Source: Streptomyces sp. NBC_00820
GTDB taxonomy: Bacteria; Actinomycetota; Actinomycetes; Streptomycetales; Streptomycetaceae
Direction: 5' to 3'
DNA: 64,000 bases
Assembly: GCF_036347055.1 (NCBI RefSeq)
Contig: NZ_CP108882.1
Location: forward strand, 496,001-560,000
Part shown: in pieces, positions 1-7,553 of the stretch
Layout: each line of letters starts with the position of its first letter
Position numbering within the stretch: the first letter of the stretch is position 1
Position numbers and translations under genes: made by a program
The notes under the pieces: generated by a model
Told to the model about the DNA's origin: nothing
The model's input: the letters and a program-made list of their open reading frames with translations, nothing else
Databases searched by the model: none

Positions 1-1127
1 GCATCGGCGCGTACCGGATGGCCGAGCCCGCCGAGCCGTTCCTCCCGGCCGGGCCCGCCGTCTCCCGTAGCGTGTTCGCCGCCGCGCACGTGGTCGCCGA
101 CCCGCTCGGCGACAACGCCCCCGGCGCGCCCGCAGCGGTGGACTGGGAGTCCACCCTCGCCTTCCGTCATCACCTCTGGTCGCTGGGCCTGGGCGTCGCC
201 GACGCGATGGACACCGCACAGCGCGGGATGGGTCTGGACTGGGCCGCCACCCAGGAACTGATCACGCGCTCCGGTGCCGAGGCCAGAGCCGTCGGCGGCC
301 GCCTCGCCTGCGGCGTCGGCACCGACCAACTGGCCGACGCCGAATCCTCGTTGCCCGAGATCCTGGCCGCCTACGAGCAGCAGCTGGAGGTCGTGGAACA
401 GGCCGGCGCGCAGCCCGTGCTGATGGCCAGCCGGGCCCTCGCCGCCGCAGCCGTGGACCCGGAGGACTACCTGCGCCTGTACGGCCGGCTGATCGGCCAG
501 GCCCGGCAGCCGGTCATCCTGCACTGGCTCGGCGAGATGTTCGACCCGGCGCTCACCGGCTACTGGGGCTCGGCCGACCTCGACCTGGCCACCGAGACCG
601 TCCTCGCGCTCGTCAAGGAGCACGCTGCGGGGATCGACGGCATCAAGGTGTCCCTGCTGGACGCCGACCGCGAGATCGCCCTGCGCCGCGCCCTGCCCGA
701 GGGAGTCCGCCTGTACACAGGCGACGACTTCAACTACCCGGAACTGATCCGCGGCGACGAACACGGCCACAGCCACGCCCTGCTGGGCGTCTTCGACCCC
801 ATCGCCGCCAAGGCCGCCGCCGCCCTGCACGCGCTGGACGCCGGCGACCTGGACCGGTACGACGCGCTGCTGGCGCCCACCCTTCCGCTGGCCCGGCACC
901 TGTTCGCCGCGCCGACCTTCCACTACAAGACCGGCATCGTCTTTCTCGCTTGGTTGGCCGGACACCAGGACCACTTCACCATGGTGGCCGGCGCCCAGAG
1001 CGGCCGCTCGGTGCCACACCTGGTGGAGCTGTTCCGGCTCGCCGACGCCGCCGGCGTCCTGCCGGACCCGGATCTCGCCGCCGACCGGATGCGCCGCTTC
1101 CTCGCGGTCACCGCGCCGACCGGCTGA
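1..1127 (+). CDS. DUF993-family (dihydrodipicolinate synthase-like) protein, 5' partial
   Basis: The reading frame is open from the first base of the window. An ATG occurs at 18, but the preceding in-frame codons read IGAYR and look like protein, so the true start is probably upstream. About 370 residues are visible. The sequence matches the DUF993 family, TIM-barrel proteins related to dihydrodipicolinate synthases that sit in sugar/inositol-type catabolic operons; no substrate can be read from sequence. It is followed 158 bp downstream by a sugar-phosphate isomerase and a broken glycerate kinase, which suggests a carbohydrate-degradation operon whose first genes lie outside the window. The stop codon lies inside a short direct repeat (1108-1173). 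Family call fairly sure, biochemical role unknown. Confidence 0.8.
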   Translation, partial: IGAYRMAEPAEPFLPAGPAVSRSVFAAAHVVADPLGDNAPGAPAAVDWESTLAFRHHLWSLGLGVADAMDTAQRGMGLDWAATQELITRSGAEARAVGGRLACGVGTDQLADAESSLPEILAAYEQQLEVVEQAGAQPVLMASRALAAAAVDPEDYLRLYGRLIGQARQPVILHWLGEMFDPALTGYWGSADLDLATETVLALVKEHAAGIDGIKVSLLDADREIALRRALPEGVRLYTGDDFNYPELIRGDEHGHSHALLGVFDPIAAKAAAALHALDAGDLDRYDALLAPTLPLARHLFAAPTFHYKTGIVFLAWLAGHQDHFTMVAGAQSGRSVPHLVELFRLADAAGVLPDPDLAADRMRRFLAVTAPTG

Positions 1128-1173
1128 TCCCACCGTCCGAGGCCACCGTGCCGACCGGCTGATCCCCACCGTC
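1108..1173. repeat. Direct repeat spanning the DUF993 stop codon
   Basis: Two imperfect copies of about 30 bp (1108-1137 and 1143-1173) share an identical 16-bp core, gccgaccggctgatcc, which contains the TGA stop of the upstream gene. The second copy repeats the end of the gene just after it. This looks like a local slippage or tandem duplication. No function is implied. Confidence 0.75.
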
Positions 1174-1285
1174 GGCGGCCGCCGCTCGGGGCGGGTCGGG
1201 CGGCGACCGCCTCCACCGCCCGGGAAACGTGTCCGGCGATCCCCGCCGGCCCCAGCACCTCGCACGACGAAAGGAGCCCGACACC

Positions 1286-2122
1286 ATGACCGCAACGGCG
1301 CGGCTGTCGCTCAACCAGATCACCACCAAGCGGTGGAGCCTGCCCGAGGCGGTCCGGGGCTGCGTGGACGCCGGGATCCCGGCGATCGGCCTGTGGCGGG
1401 ACAAGGTCGCCGAGACCGGAGTGGCCGAGGCCGCAAAGCTGGTCCGGGACGCCGGCCTCGCGGTGTCCACCCTGTGCCGCGGCGGCTTCCTCACCGCCCC
1501 GGGGCCGGAAGGCGGCCAGGCCGCCCTGACCGAGAACCTGCGAGCCCTGGAAGAGGCCGCCCAACTCGGCGCCGACACCCTGGTCATGGTGGTCGGCGGC
1601 CTTCCCGACGGCAGCCGCGACCTGCCCGGCGCGCGCGCCCGCGTGGCCGAGCTGCTCGGCGAACTCGCCCCGCACGCAGGCGACTTCGGCGTCCGCCTGG
1701 CGATCGAGCCGCTGCACCCGATGTTCTGCGCCGACCGCGCGGTGGTCTCCACCCTCGGCCAGGCGCTCGACCTCGCCGAACTCTTCCCGGCCGAGCAGGT
1801 CGGGGTAGTCGTCGACAGCTACCACGTCTGGTGGGACCCCGAACTGGCGGCACAGATCGCCCGGGCCGGGGCCGGCGGGCGGATCGCCTCGTACCAGGTC
1901 TGCGACTGGACGCTGCCGCTGCCCTCCGACGCACTGCTCGGCCGGGGCCACGTCGGCGACGGCCACATCGACTTCCGCGCGATGACCGACCAGGTCACCG
2001 TGGCCGGCTACACCGGCTGGATCGAGGTCGAGATCTTCAACGAGCGGATCTGGGACACCCCGGGCGAGCAGACCCTGCGCACCATGGTCGAGCGTCACCT
2101 CGCGCACGTGGCGGCCCCGTGA
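1286..2122 (+). CDS. Sugar phosphate isomerase/epimerase (AP endonuclease family 2-like TIM barrel)
   Basis: A 278-residue protein with the Xyl-isomerase-like TIM-barrel pattern: LSLNQITT at the N-terminus, RLAIEPLHPMF near residue 145 (metal-ligand glutamate), VVDSYHVWWDP near 180, and WIEVEIFNERIW near the C-terminus (second metal-ligand glutamate). Proteins of this family interconvert keto/aldo sugars or hydroxypyruvate/tartronate semialdehyde with a divalent metal. Start chosen at the ATG at 1286, which has the Shine-Dalgarno sequence aaaggag upstream; an earlier in-frame start at 1229 lacks one. The stop overlaps (GTGA) the start of a degenerate glycerate kinase, so the two were once translationally coupled. 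This supports a role in glycerate-type sugar catabolism. Exact substrate not determinable. Confidence 0.85.
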   Translation: MTATARLSLNQITTKRWSLPEAVRGCVDAGIPAIGLWRDKVAETGVAEAAKLVRDAGLAVSTLCRGGFLTAPGPEGGQAALTENLRALEEAAQLGADTLVMVVGGLPDGSRDLPGARARVAELLGELAPHAGDFGVRLAIEPLHPMFCADRAVVSTLGQALDLAELFPAEQVGVVVDSYHVWWDPELAAQIARAGAGGRIASYQVCDWTLPLPSDALLGRGHVGDGHIDFRAMTDQVTVAGYTGWIEVEIFNERIWDTPGEQTLRTMVERHLAHVAAP

Positions 2123-2345
2123 GAATCGCCCTCGCCCGCGACTCCTTCAAGGGCACCCTCGCCGCCGTCGAGGGCGCGTACGTTCCACCCCGACGGCACC
2201 GCGGTGGTCGAACTCGCCACCGCCGGCGGCCTACCGCTGTGGAGGGCGCCTCGCGCCGCTCACCGCCCCCACCCGCGGCACCGGCAAGGTGATCGCCGCC
2301 GTCCGGGCCGCCGGGGCACGCGCTGGCGTCGCCGGACGGCACCAC
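2119..2345 (+). pseudogene. Glycerate kinase remnant (frameshifted and truncated)
   Basis: A GTG at 2119 overlaps the previous stop and opens a frame reading VRIALARDSFKGTLAAVE, the typical N-terminus of glycerate kinases (I/V-x-x-DSFKG-T). The frame is lost after about 25 residues. Another frame then reads HPDGTAVVELATAGGLPL and a third reads LTAPTRGTGKVIAAVRAAGA, both matching later conserved blocks of the same family (VELASASGL and TSYGTGEL-like). Intervening parts are missing, and the roughly 380-residue enzyme is reduced to about 220 bp. The 4-nt overlap with the isomerase gene suggests it was an operon member before decaying. Activity is not expected. Confidence 0.8.
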
Positions 2346-2476
2346 GCCGGGCAGGGGGGGGCACCCGTAACCGGTGCGGGTGCGCTGGACAGGCCGCCTG
2401 CCCGGGCGACGCTTACCGTTCTCTAGATGTGACCCACGGTCGTGTCCGGGTGCGAGGCGGAGAGGAGGTGGGCGGT

Positions 2477-3676
2477 GTGGGGCGGTGGCGGGGGCGCCGG
2501 CGTCGTGCGGCGGATCCGCGCCGTGAGGTGCCGGGCGGTCGGCCGGATCACTCCGAGGGGCGTACCGAGGTCTCCGGGTCCGGTGCGCCGACGGTGACGA
2601 CCGAGCGCACCGTACCGTGGCTGCGGGTCGCGGCGGCGTACTCCTGGCGCCTGATCCTCGTCGGCGTCGTCGTCTACGGCGTCTTCACGATCCTCGGCCG
2701 CTTCCAGCTGATCGCCGTAGCCCTGTTCCTCGCCCTCATCATCACCTCAGTGCTGCGCCCGGTCGCCGATCTGCTGGACCGTGTGCTGCCCCGGCCGCTG
2801 AGCGTCGCCGTCGCCCTGGTCGGCAGCATCCTGCTCCTGCTGGGCCTGCTCGCGCTCGTGGGCGACGCGGTGGCCGGCGAGTCGGGCCGGCTGGCCGGGG
2901 AGTTCCGGGGCGGGGTGCACCGGGTCGAGACATGGCTGCAGCGCCCGCCGTTCCGGCTCAGTCCCGGAACGCTGTCCGATCTGCAGAGCCAGCTGACGGA
3001 CTACCTGTCCGCGCACCGGGCCGGCGTGCTCAGCACCGCCGTCTCCGGGCTGGGCCGCATCGTGGAGCTGATCACGGGCGGCGCGCTCGCGCTGTTCGCC
3101 TCCGTCTTCTTCATCCACTCCGGCGAGCGCATGTGGTGCTGGGCCCGGGACCAGCTGCTGCCCGGCGGCGCGCGCCAGGCCTGGGACCGGGCGGGGCACG
3201 CGGCATGGCGGACGTTCTCCGGGTACACGCGCGGCATCATCATCGTGGCCGCGACCAACGCCGTACTGGTCGGCATCGCGCTGTTCGTGCTGCGGGTGCC
3301 GCTCGCGCTGCCGCTGACGCTGCTGGAGTTCTTCGCCGCGTTCGTGCCCCTGGTGGGCTCACCGGTCGCGCTCGGGGTGGCCACGGTGGTCGCCCTGGCC
3401 GGGCGTGGTCCGTTCACGGCCGCCGCGGTGGTGGTGCTCATCGTCCTGATCGGCCAGCTGGAAGGGCATGTGCTGCATCCGCTGGTGATGAGCTGGGCGG
3501 TCCGTCTGCACCCGCTCGTCGTGGCCGTGTCCGTTATCGCGGGCAGCATCGTGGCGGGGGTGATCGGCGCCGTCGTGGCGGTGCCGTTCGTCTCCGTGAT
3601 CTGGGGGGTGCTGAGCGCGCTCCGGGCTCCGCCGGCGGAACAGCCATCGCCGGGCGCGGAACCGAAGTCCCCCTAG
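2477..3676 (+). CDS. AI-2E family (PerM/TqsA-like) membrane transporter
   Basis: About 399 residues with the layout of AI-2E transporters: an N-terminal pair of membrane helices (YSWRLILVGVVVYGVFTIL, then LIAVALFLALIITSVLRPVADLLDR), a soluble central segment of about 130 residues (VETWLQRPPF...), and at least five C-terminal helices with the family-typical sequences VPLVGSPVALGV and QLEGHVLHPLVMSWAVRLHP. Members export small molecules or act as Na+/H+ antiporters; the substrate here is unknown. Start: GTG at 2477 has agaggagg 8 bp upstream; GTG at 2597 is an alternative giving a shorter N-terminus. The basic Arg-rich leader of about 20 residues is unusual and may not be real. The gene stands alone. 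Confidence 0.82.
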   Translation: MGRWRGRRRRAADPRREVPGGRPDHSEGRTEVSGSGAPTVTTERTVPWLRVAAAYSWRLILVGVVVYGVFTILGRFQLIAVALFLALIITSVLRPVADLLDRVLPRPLSVAVALVGSILLLLGLLALVGDAVAGESGRLAGEFRGGVHRVETWLQRPPFRLSPGTLSDLQSQLTDYLSAHRAGVLSTAVSGLGRIVELITGGALALFASVFFIHSGERMWCWARDQLLPGGARQAWDRAGHAAWRTFSGYTRGIIIVAATNAVLVGIALFVLRVPLALPLTLLEFFAAFVPLVGSPVALGVATVVALAGRGPFTAAAVVVLIVLIGQLEGHVLHPLVMSWAVRLHPLVVAVSVIAGSIVAGVIGAVVAVPFVSVIWGVLSALRAPPAEQPSPGAEPKSP

Positions 3677-3791
3677 AGCGCGGCGAGTTGAGGTCACGCG
3701 GGCTTGCGTGACCCGAACCGCGAACCGGGGACCGGTTGTCCACCGTGCGCCTCGCGCCCTTGCCGGCGCCGTCGTCGCGCCGGTCCGGCCG

Positions 3792-3848
3792 GGCGGTCTC
3801 CGGCGGGAGCCGGGGCACAGCGTGCGCCCGGCCCCGCCGGAGACCGCC
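3792..3848. terminator. Perfect 16-bp stem hairpin
   Basis: Arms 3792-3807 (ggcggtctccggcggg) and 3833-3848 are exact reverse complements around a 25-nt loop that can itself pair. It lies between the convergent AI-2E transporter and nadE genes and probably ends transcription of both. Confidence 0.7.
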
Positions 3849-3872
3849 TCCGCCGGGACGCGGCGTACCGGA

Positions 3873-4703
3873 TCAGGGAGCGATCGGGAGCCCGCGCTTG
3901 TGCTCGGTGAGGCGGTAGCGGTCGACGATGGTGCCGAAGGCGGCCTCGGCGACCGGCTTGCCCTCCAGCAGGTCGTCGATGTCGTCGTAGGTGACGCCGA
4001 GCGCCTCCTCGTCGGACTTGCCCGGGTTCAGGGTCTCCAGGTCCGCGGTGGGGGTCTTCCACACCAGTGCGGACGGAGCGCCCAGGGCCTCGGCCACGGA
4101 CCGTACGCGGCGCTTGGTGAGGCCGGTGAGCGGAACCACGTCCGCCGCGCCGTCGCCGAACTTGGTGAAGAAGCCGGAGATCGCCTCGGCCGCGTGGTCG
4201 GTGCCGACGACCAGGCCGGCGTGCGCGCCCGCCACCGCGTACTGGGCGATCATGCGCTGCCGGGCCTTGATGTTCCCGTGCACGAAGTCCTGGTGATGTG
4301 CGTCACGGAAGACGGTGCCGCCGGCCACGACCGCGTCCATCGCGGCGTCGCTCGCGGGCTTCACGTCGACGGTGAGGACCTGGTCGGGCCGGATGAAGTC
4401 CAGCGCCCGCTGGGCGTCGTCCTCGTCGGCCTGGGTGCCGTACGGCAGCCGCATCGCGAAGAACGTCGCGTCCTGCCCGGCCGCGCGGACCCGCTCGACC
4501 GCGAGCTGGCACAGCCGGCCCGCCGTCATGGAGTCGACGCCACCGCTGATGCCCAGCACCAGCGAACGCAGGCCGGTGGACGTCAGCTGGTCGGCGAGGA
4601 AGGCGACCCGGCGCTCGACCTCCCGCTCCGCCTCGAACGACTCGCTCACCTGGAGATCCCGGGCGATCTCCTGCTGCAGCGACGTGGACGCCAGGTCGGT
4701 CAC
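3873..4703 (-). CDS. nadE: Ammonia-dependent NAD+ synthetase
   Basis: A 276-residue protein, the usual length for the ammonia-dependent NadE. It catalyses the last step of NAD biosynthesis, amidation of nicotinate adenine dinucleotide using ATP and ammonia. The PP-loop ATP pyrophosphatase signature SGGVDS is at residues 53-58. Other family blocks are visible: HGNIKARQRM, GTDHAAEAISGFFTKFGDGAADVVPL (the substrate-binding region with paired Asp/His) and the C-terminal TEHKRGLPIAP. There is no N-terminal glutaminase (nitrilase) domain, so free ammonia is the expected nitrogen donor. The ATG start is followed by MTDLASTSLQQ as in other actinobacterial NadE. Monocistronic, with its own hairpin downstream. 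Confidence 0.95.
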   Translation of the reverse strand: MTDLASTSLQQEIARDLQVSESFEAEREVERRVAFLADQLTSTGLRSLVLGISGGVDSMTAGRLCQLAVERVRAAGQDATFFAMRLPYGTQADEDDAQRALDFIRPDQVLTVDVKPASDAAMDAVVAGGTVFRDAHHQDFVHGNIKARQRMIAQYAVAGAHAGLVVGTDHAAEAISGFFTKFGDGAADVVPLTGLTKRRVRSVAEALGAPSALVWKTPTADLETLNPGKSDEEALGVTYDDIDDLLEGKPVAEAAFGTIVDRYRLTEHKRGLPIAP

Positions 4704-4782
4704 GGTTGTTCCTCACCCTTCCGAGGTGCCGGCAGCTCCGTCCGAGTCGTGTCGGTGCGCGCCGTCACCCGTGGTCATCATC

Positions 4783-4800
4783 GGGCCGGAGGCCCTTTTA
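4783..4800 (+). terminator. Hairpin followed by a T-run in the nadE/peptidase E intergenic region
   Basis: The arms gggcc (4783-4787) and ggccc (4791-4795), with loop gga, are followed directly by tttta. On the plus strand this is a canonical intrinsic terminator, rare in such GC-rich DNA. No annotated plus-strand gene ends here. It could stop a short leader or small RNA started upstream of the peptidase E gene, or be fortuitous. Confidence 0.45.
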
Positions 4801-4909
4801 TCTGAGCAAGGGTATGCCGAACGCCGTTCGACACCGTCGCGCGGGGGCCGCGAGCACCGCTTCCGGCGTGGGCCGGGCCGAGCACGTCCACCGCGATACG
4901 ATCCCGCGC

Positions 4910-5650
4910 GTGACGGCCCTGGAACCCACCATCCTCGCCACCTCCGGAGGACACCGCACAGGCGGACGCACCCGGGTGCTCTTCGACGCTCTGGTCCACC
5001 ACGCGGTGGAGCTGTCCGGCGTCCATGGCAGGCGCCCCCGGATCCTGTACGTCGGTACGGCCGTGGGCGACTCCGAACACATGGCGGCGCGGATGTCCGA
5101 GGCGGCCCGGGTGGCGGGCTTCGATCTCACCCCGCTGCTGCTCTTCCCGATGCCGAACGTCGACGACATCGAGGGCACCGTCCGCGCGCACGACGTGGTC
5201 TGGGTGATGGGCGGCTCGGTGGCCAACCTGCTGGCCGTGTGGCGCGTGCACGGACTGGACGGCGTCATGCGCCGCGCCTGGCAGGCGGGTGTCGTCCTCG
5301 CCGGTGTGAGCGCCGGTTCCCTCTGCTGGTTCGAGGGCGGCGCCACGGACTCCTTCGGCCCCGAACTGCGCGCGGTGACCAACGGCCTGGGCCTCCTGCC
5401 GTACGCCAACGGCGTCCACTACGACTCCGATCCCGGCCGGCGCCCCCTGATCCACCGCCTCGTCGCGGACGGCACCCTCCCCACGGCCCACTGCACCGAC
5501 GACGGGGTCGGCCTGGTCTACCGGGGCACCGAACTGATCGAAGCGGTCACCGAACTGCCCAAGAAGGACGCCTACTTGGTGACCCGTGAGGGCGAACAGG
5601 CGGTGGAACGGCGCATCGAGCCCCGGCTGCTCCCGACCCCGGCGCCCTGA
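4910..5650 (+). CDS. Peptidase E-like (family S51) protein
   Basis: A 246-residue protein of the dipeptidase E (PepE)/cyanophycinase superfamily. Visible motifs are ILATSGGHR at the N-terminus, WVMGGSVANLL around residue 98-108, and the nucleophile elbow AGVSAGSLCWF with the probable catalytic Ser at residue 134. PepE enzymes cleave Asp-X dipeptides in the cytoplasm; a characteristic downstream His is plausible in the block PTAHCTDDG. Start taken as the GTG at 4910, because the ILATSGG strand then lies 7 residues from the start as in homologues. An upstream extension to ATG 4814 reads as low-complexity non-homologous sequence. Monocistronic. Substrate specificity not verified. Confidence 0.82.
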   Translation: MTALEPTILATSGGHRTGGRTRVLFDALVHHAVELSGVHGRRPRILYVGTAVGDSEHMAARMSEAARVAGFDLTPLLLFPMPNVDDIEGTVRAHDVVWVMGGSVANLLAVWRVHGLDGVMRRAWQAGVVLAGVSAGSLCWFEGGATDSFGPELRAVTNGLGLLPYANGVHYDSDPGRRPLIHRLVADGTLPTAHCTDDGVGLVYRGTELIEAVTELPKKDAYLVTREGEQAVERRIEPRLLPTPAP

Positions 5651-5729
5651 CCGCCCCGACACCGACGCCCGTCCGGGACCGGCTCGCGTGCGCGGAGGCG
5701 TTGTCAGTGGTGGATGGCAGGCTTGGCAC

Positions 5730-6488
5730 ATGGTGATCGACGGATACGACGACGACTGTGTGGTGGCGGGGGAGGAACTGCTCGGCCTGCCGGGGTTCTG
5801 GGCCGCCAGTCTGCTGATGGCGTGCGGGGAGGACGACGAGCGCGGCGAGCCGTCGCCGGACTGGTTCGGCGCGGACCCGGCCGACGTGGACGCGGCCTGT
5901 GAAGCACTGTCGGACGCGGAGCGGTGGCCGGCGTTCCGGATACCGTTCGCGGACGGGCACACCGCGGTGGTGCTCCACCAGAACTTCGAGGACGATCCGG
6001 GAACCGAGTACGTGGTGGTCCACCCGGAGTGGGGCCGGCCGGGCTTCCTGGCCACCATCGACGGTCACGACTCCGGCCCGGGGCTCGCCTGGCGCGAACT
6101 CCTGCACATCGCGCACACCCCCGTGACGGACGCTCCGGGCATCCACGACGTGCACGCCCGTCTGCTTCTGCTGCTGCCGGCGCTGGGCGACGCCGACCTG
6201 CCCGACGACGCGGCCGCCGTCGTCGCGGAGGCGCTGATATCGGCCGGGGTGCCGGCGGAGAACACCGCATGGCTGGCCGCGCATCTGCTCGACCACTCGT
6301 GGTTCGCTCCCGCCACGTGGGCGTTCCCCGGGGCCTCGCCGCTGACGGGCGGCGCGGAGCCGTACGAGGGCATCCTCGTGTGCGACGGCCGGTTGAGCCC
6401 GCGCCGCGCGACACGGCTGGCGCAGGGCATCTCCCGGGAGCACAGCGACCGGTTGGCGAGGGCACTCGGCACCTGGGCGGCTGCCTGA
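5730..6488 (+). CDS. Conserved hypothetical protein
   Basis: A 252-residue acidic, soluble protein beginning MVIDGYDDDCVVAGEELLG. I do not recognise a characterised domain. Conserved-looking segments are FEDDPGTEYVVVHPEWGRPG, suggestive of a small beta-rich module, and a helical C-terminal half ending in GISREHSDRLARALGTWAAA. There is no signal peptide or membrane segment. The ATG at 5730 is chosen because the longer frame upstream is Arg/Pro-rich and runs into the previous gene. It is convergent with the GH25 muramidase gene. Likely real, given strong G/C third-position bias and a sensible amino-acid composition. Function unknown. Confidence 0.6.
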   Translation: MVIDGYDDDCVVAGEELLGLPGFWAASLLMACGEDDERGEPSPDWFGADPADVDAACEALSDAERWPAFRIPFADGHTAVVLHQNFEDDPGTEYVVVHPEWGRPGFLATIDGHDSGPGLAWRELLHIAHTPVTDAPGIHDVHARLLLLLPALGDADLPDDAAAVVAEALISAGVPAENTAWLAAHLLDHSWFAPATWAFPGASPLTGGAEPYEGILVCDGRLSPRRATRLAQGISREHSDRLARALGTWAAA

Positions 6489-6521
6489 GCGGGGCCCGGC
6501 GGGGCGTCGGCCTTGCGCCGG

Positions 6522-6570
6522 GTCAGCTCTTGCGCCGCGCCAGTTCTCGCGCCGCGTCAGTTCTTGGCGA
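6522..6570. repeat. 17-bp tandem repeat overlapping the GH25 stop codon
   Basis: Three consecutive units, 6522-6538, 6539-6555 and 6556-6570, follow gtcagctcttgcgccgc with two or three differences each; the last is truncated. The third unit contains the stop codon of the leftward muramidase gene, so the repeat grew outward from the gene end. Confidence 0.7.
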
Positions 6571-7402
6571 AGGTGCGCAGCTGGTCCAGGCTGCCACGGA
6601 ACTTGTCGTGGTCACCGACCTTGGGTCCGGAGGACGTGTACTGCCACATCGTGTACGACTCCCAGCCCGACGGGAGGGTCCCGGCAGACGAGGCGTAGCG
6701 GGCGATCCACAGGGGGTTGGCGCCGAAGCCGCCGTAGTTGCCGGTGCACTCGCTCCACCAGCTGGTGGCCGTGTAGACGACGGCCGCGCGGCCGGTGCGC
6801 TTCTTGTAGCGGTTCAGGAAGTCGCGGATCCAGCTGACCATGGCGCTCTTGGACTTGCCGTAGCACGAGCTGCCGTACGGGTTCCACTCGATGTCGAGGA
6901 CTCCGGGCAGGGTCTTGCCGTCGGCGGACCAGCCGCCGCCGTGGTCGACGAAGTAGTCGGCCTGGGCGGCGCCGCCGGTGGTGTCGGGGGTGGCGAAGTG
7001 GTAGGCGCCACGGATCAGGCCTGCCGCGTACGGGCCGTCGTACTGCTGGGTGAAGTAGGGGTTCTTGTAGTACGTCCCCTCCGTGGCCTTGGCGTACGAC
7101 CACTTGACGCCGTCGCCCCACAGCCCCTTCCAGTCGACGTCGCGCTGGTGGCTGGAGACGTCGACGCCCTCGGTATGGGTCGCCCTGGCGTCGGCGGGGG
7201 TCCGGGCGGCGGGAGCGGTGCCGTCGTGGGCGAGGACGCCGACCCCCATGAAGGCGCTGCCGCGCGGGGGTGTTCGCCCGCCGGAGTCCGGCGTGGCGGT
7301 GGCGGTCGGCAGACAGAGCAGAAGGCCGGTCAGGACGCCGATGATGCACCGGCGCGCGCCTCGGCCGCGATGGGGTGGATCGTCTCTTCGCACGTTGTCC
7401 AT
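6557..7402 (-). CDS. Secreted GH25 lysozyme (N-acetylmuramidase)
   Basis: A protein of about 281 residues. The N-terminal signal region has a basic start and the hydrophobic core CIIGVLTGLLLCLPTATA, followed by a linker. The GH25 domain opens with EGVDVSSHQRDVDW (conserved Asp on the first strand), then YAKATEGTYYKNPYF, IRGAYHFA, the catalytic strand LPGVLDIEWNPYG (Asp and Glu), and a C-terminal WQYTSSG. GH25 enzymes cut the beta-1,4 bond between N-acetylmuramate and N-acetylglucosamine in peptidoglycan. ATG 7402 is preferred over a GTG at 7429; the latter gives nine extra residues before MDNVRR. It lies downstream of the M1 peptidase on the same strand but is separated by a hairpin. Probable role in cell-wall turnover or lysis of neighbours. 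Confidence 0.9.
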   Translation of the reverse strand: MDNVRRDDPPHRGRGARRCIIGVLTGLLLCLPTATATPDSGGRTPPRGSAFMGVGVLAHDGTAPAARTPADARATHTEGVDVSSHQRDVDWKGLWGDGVKWSYAKATEGTYYKNPYFTQQYDGPYAAGLIRGAYHFATPDTTGGAAQADYFVDHGGGWSADGKTLPGVLDIEWNPYGSSCYGKSKSAMVSWIRDFLNRYKKRTGRAAVVYTATSWWSECTGNYGGFGANPLWIARYASSAGTLPSGWESYTMWQYTSSGPKVGDHDKFRGSLDQLRTFAKN

Positions 7403-7505
7403 CTGACCCGCCGCCGGGAGATATCGCACTCCGGGTTCCGCCCTACGAAGACGTCATGGGGCGGAGGTTGGGCCGATCGGGTGGACGGAGGGCGGTCCGC
7501 GAGAG

Positions 7506-7540
7506 GTCGTGGGCGACGCCGCGGGGGCGCCGCCCACGAC
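7506..7540 (-). terminator. Hairpin after the M1 peptidase gene
   Basis: The 10-bp arms gtcgtgggcg (7506-7515) and cgcccacgac (7531-7540) pair perfectly around a GC-rich 15-nt loop, just 3' of the leftward M1 peptidase stop at 7554. Probably separates it from the GH25 gene. Confidence 0.65.
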
Positions 7541-7553
7541 CGGCCGGGCGGGG

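Noticed and set aside
3873..4703. Glutamine-dependent NAD synthetase
   Set aside because: At 276 residues it has no nitrilase-type glutaminase domain, so it is the ammonia-dependent form and unrelated to the nitrilase domain at 25.6 kb.
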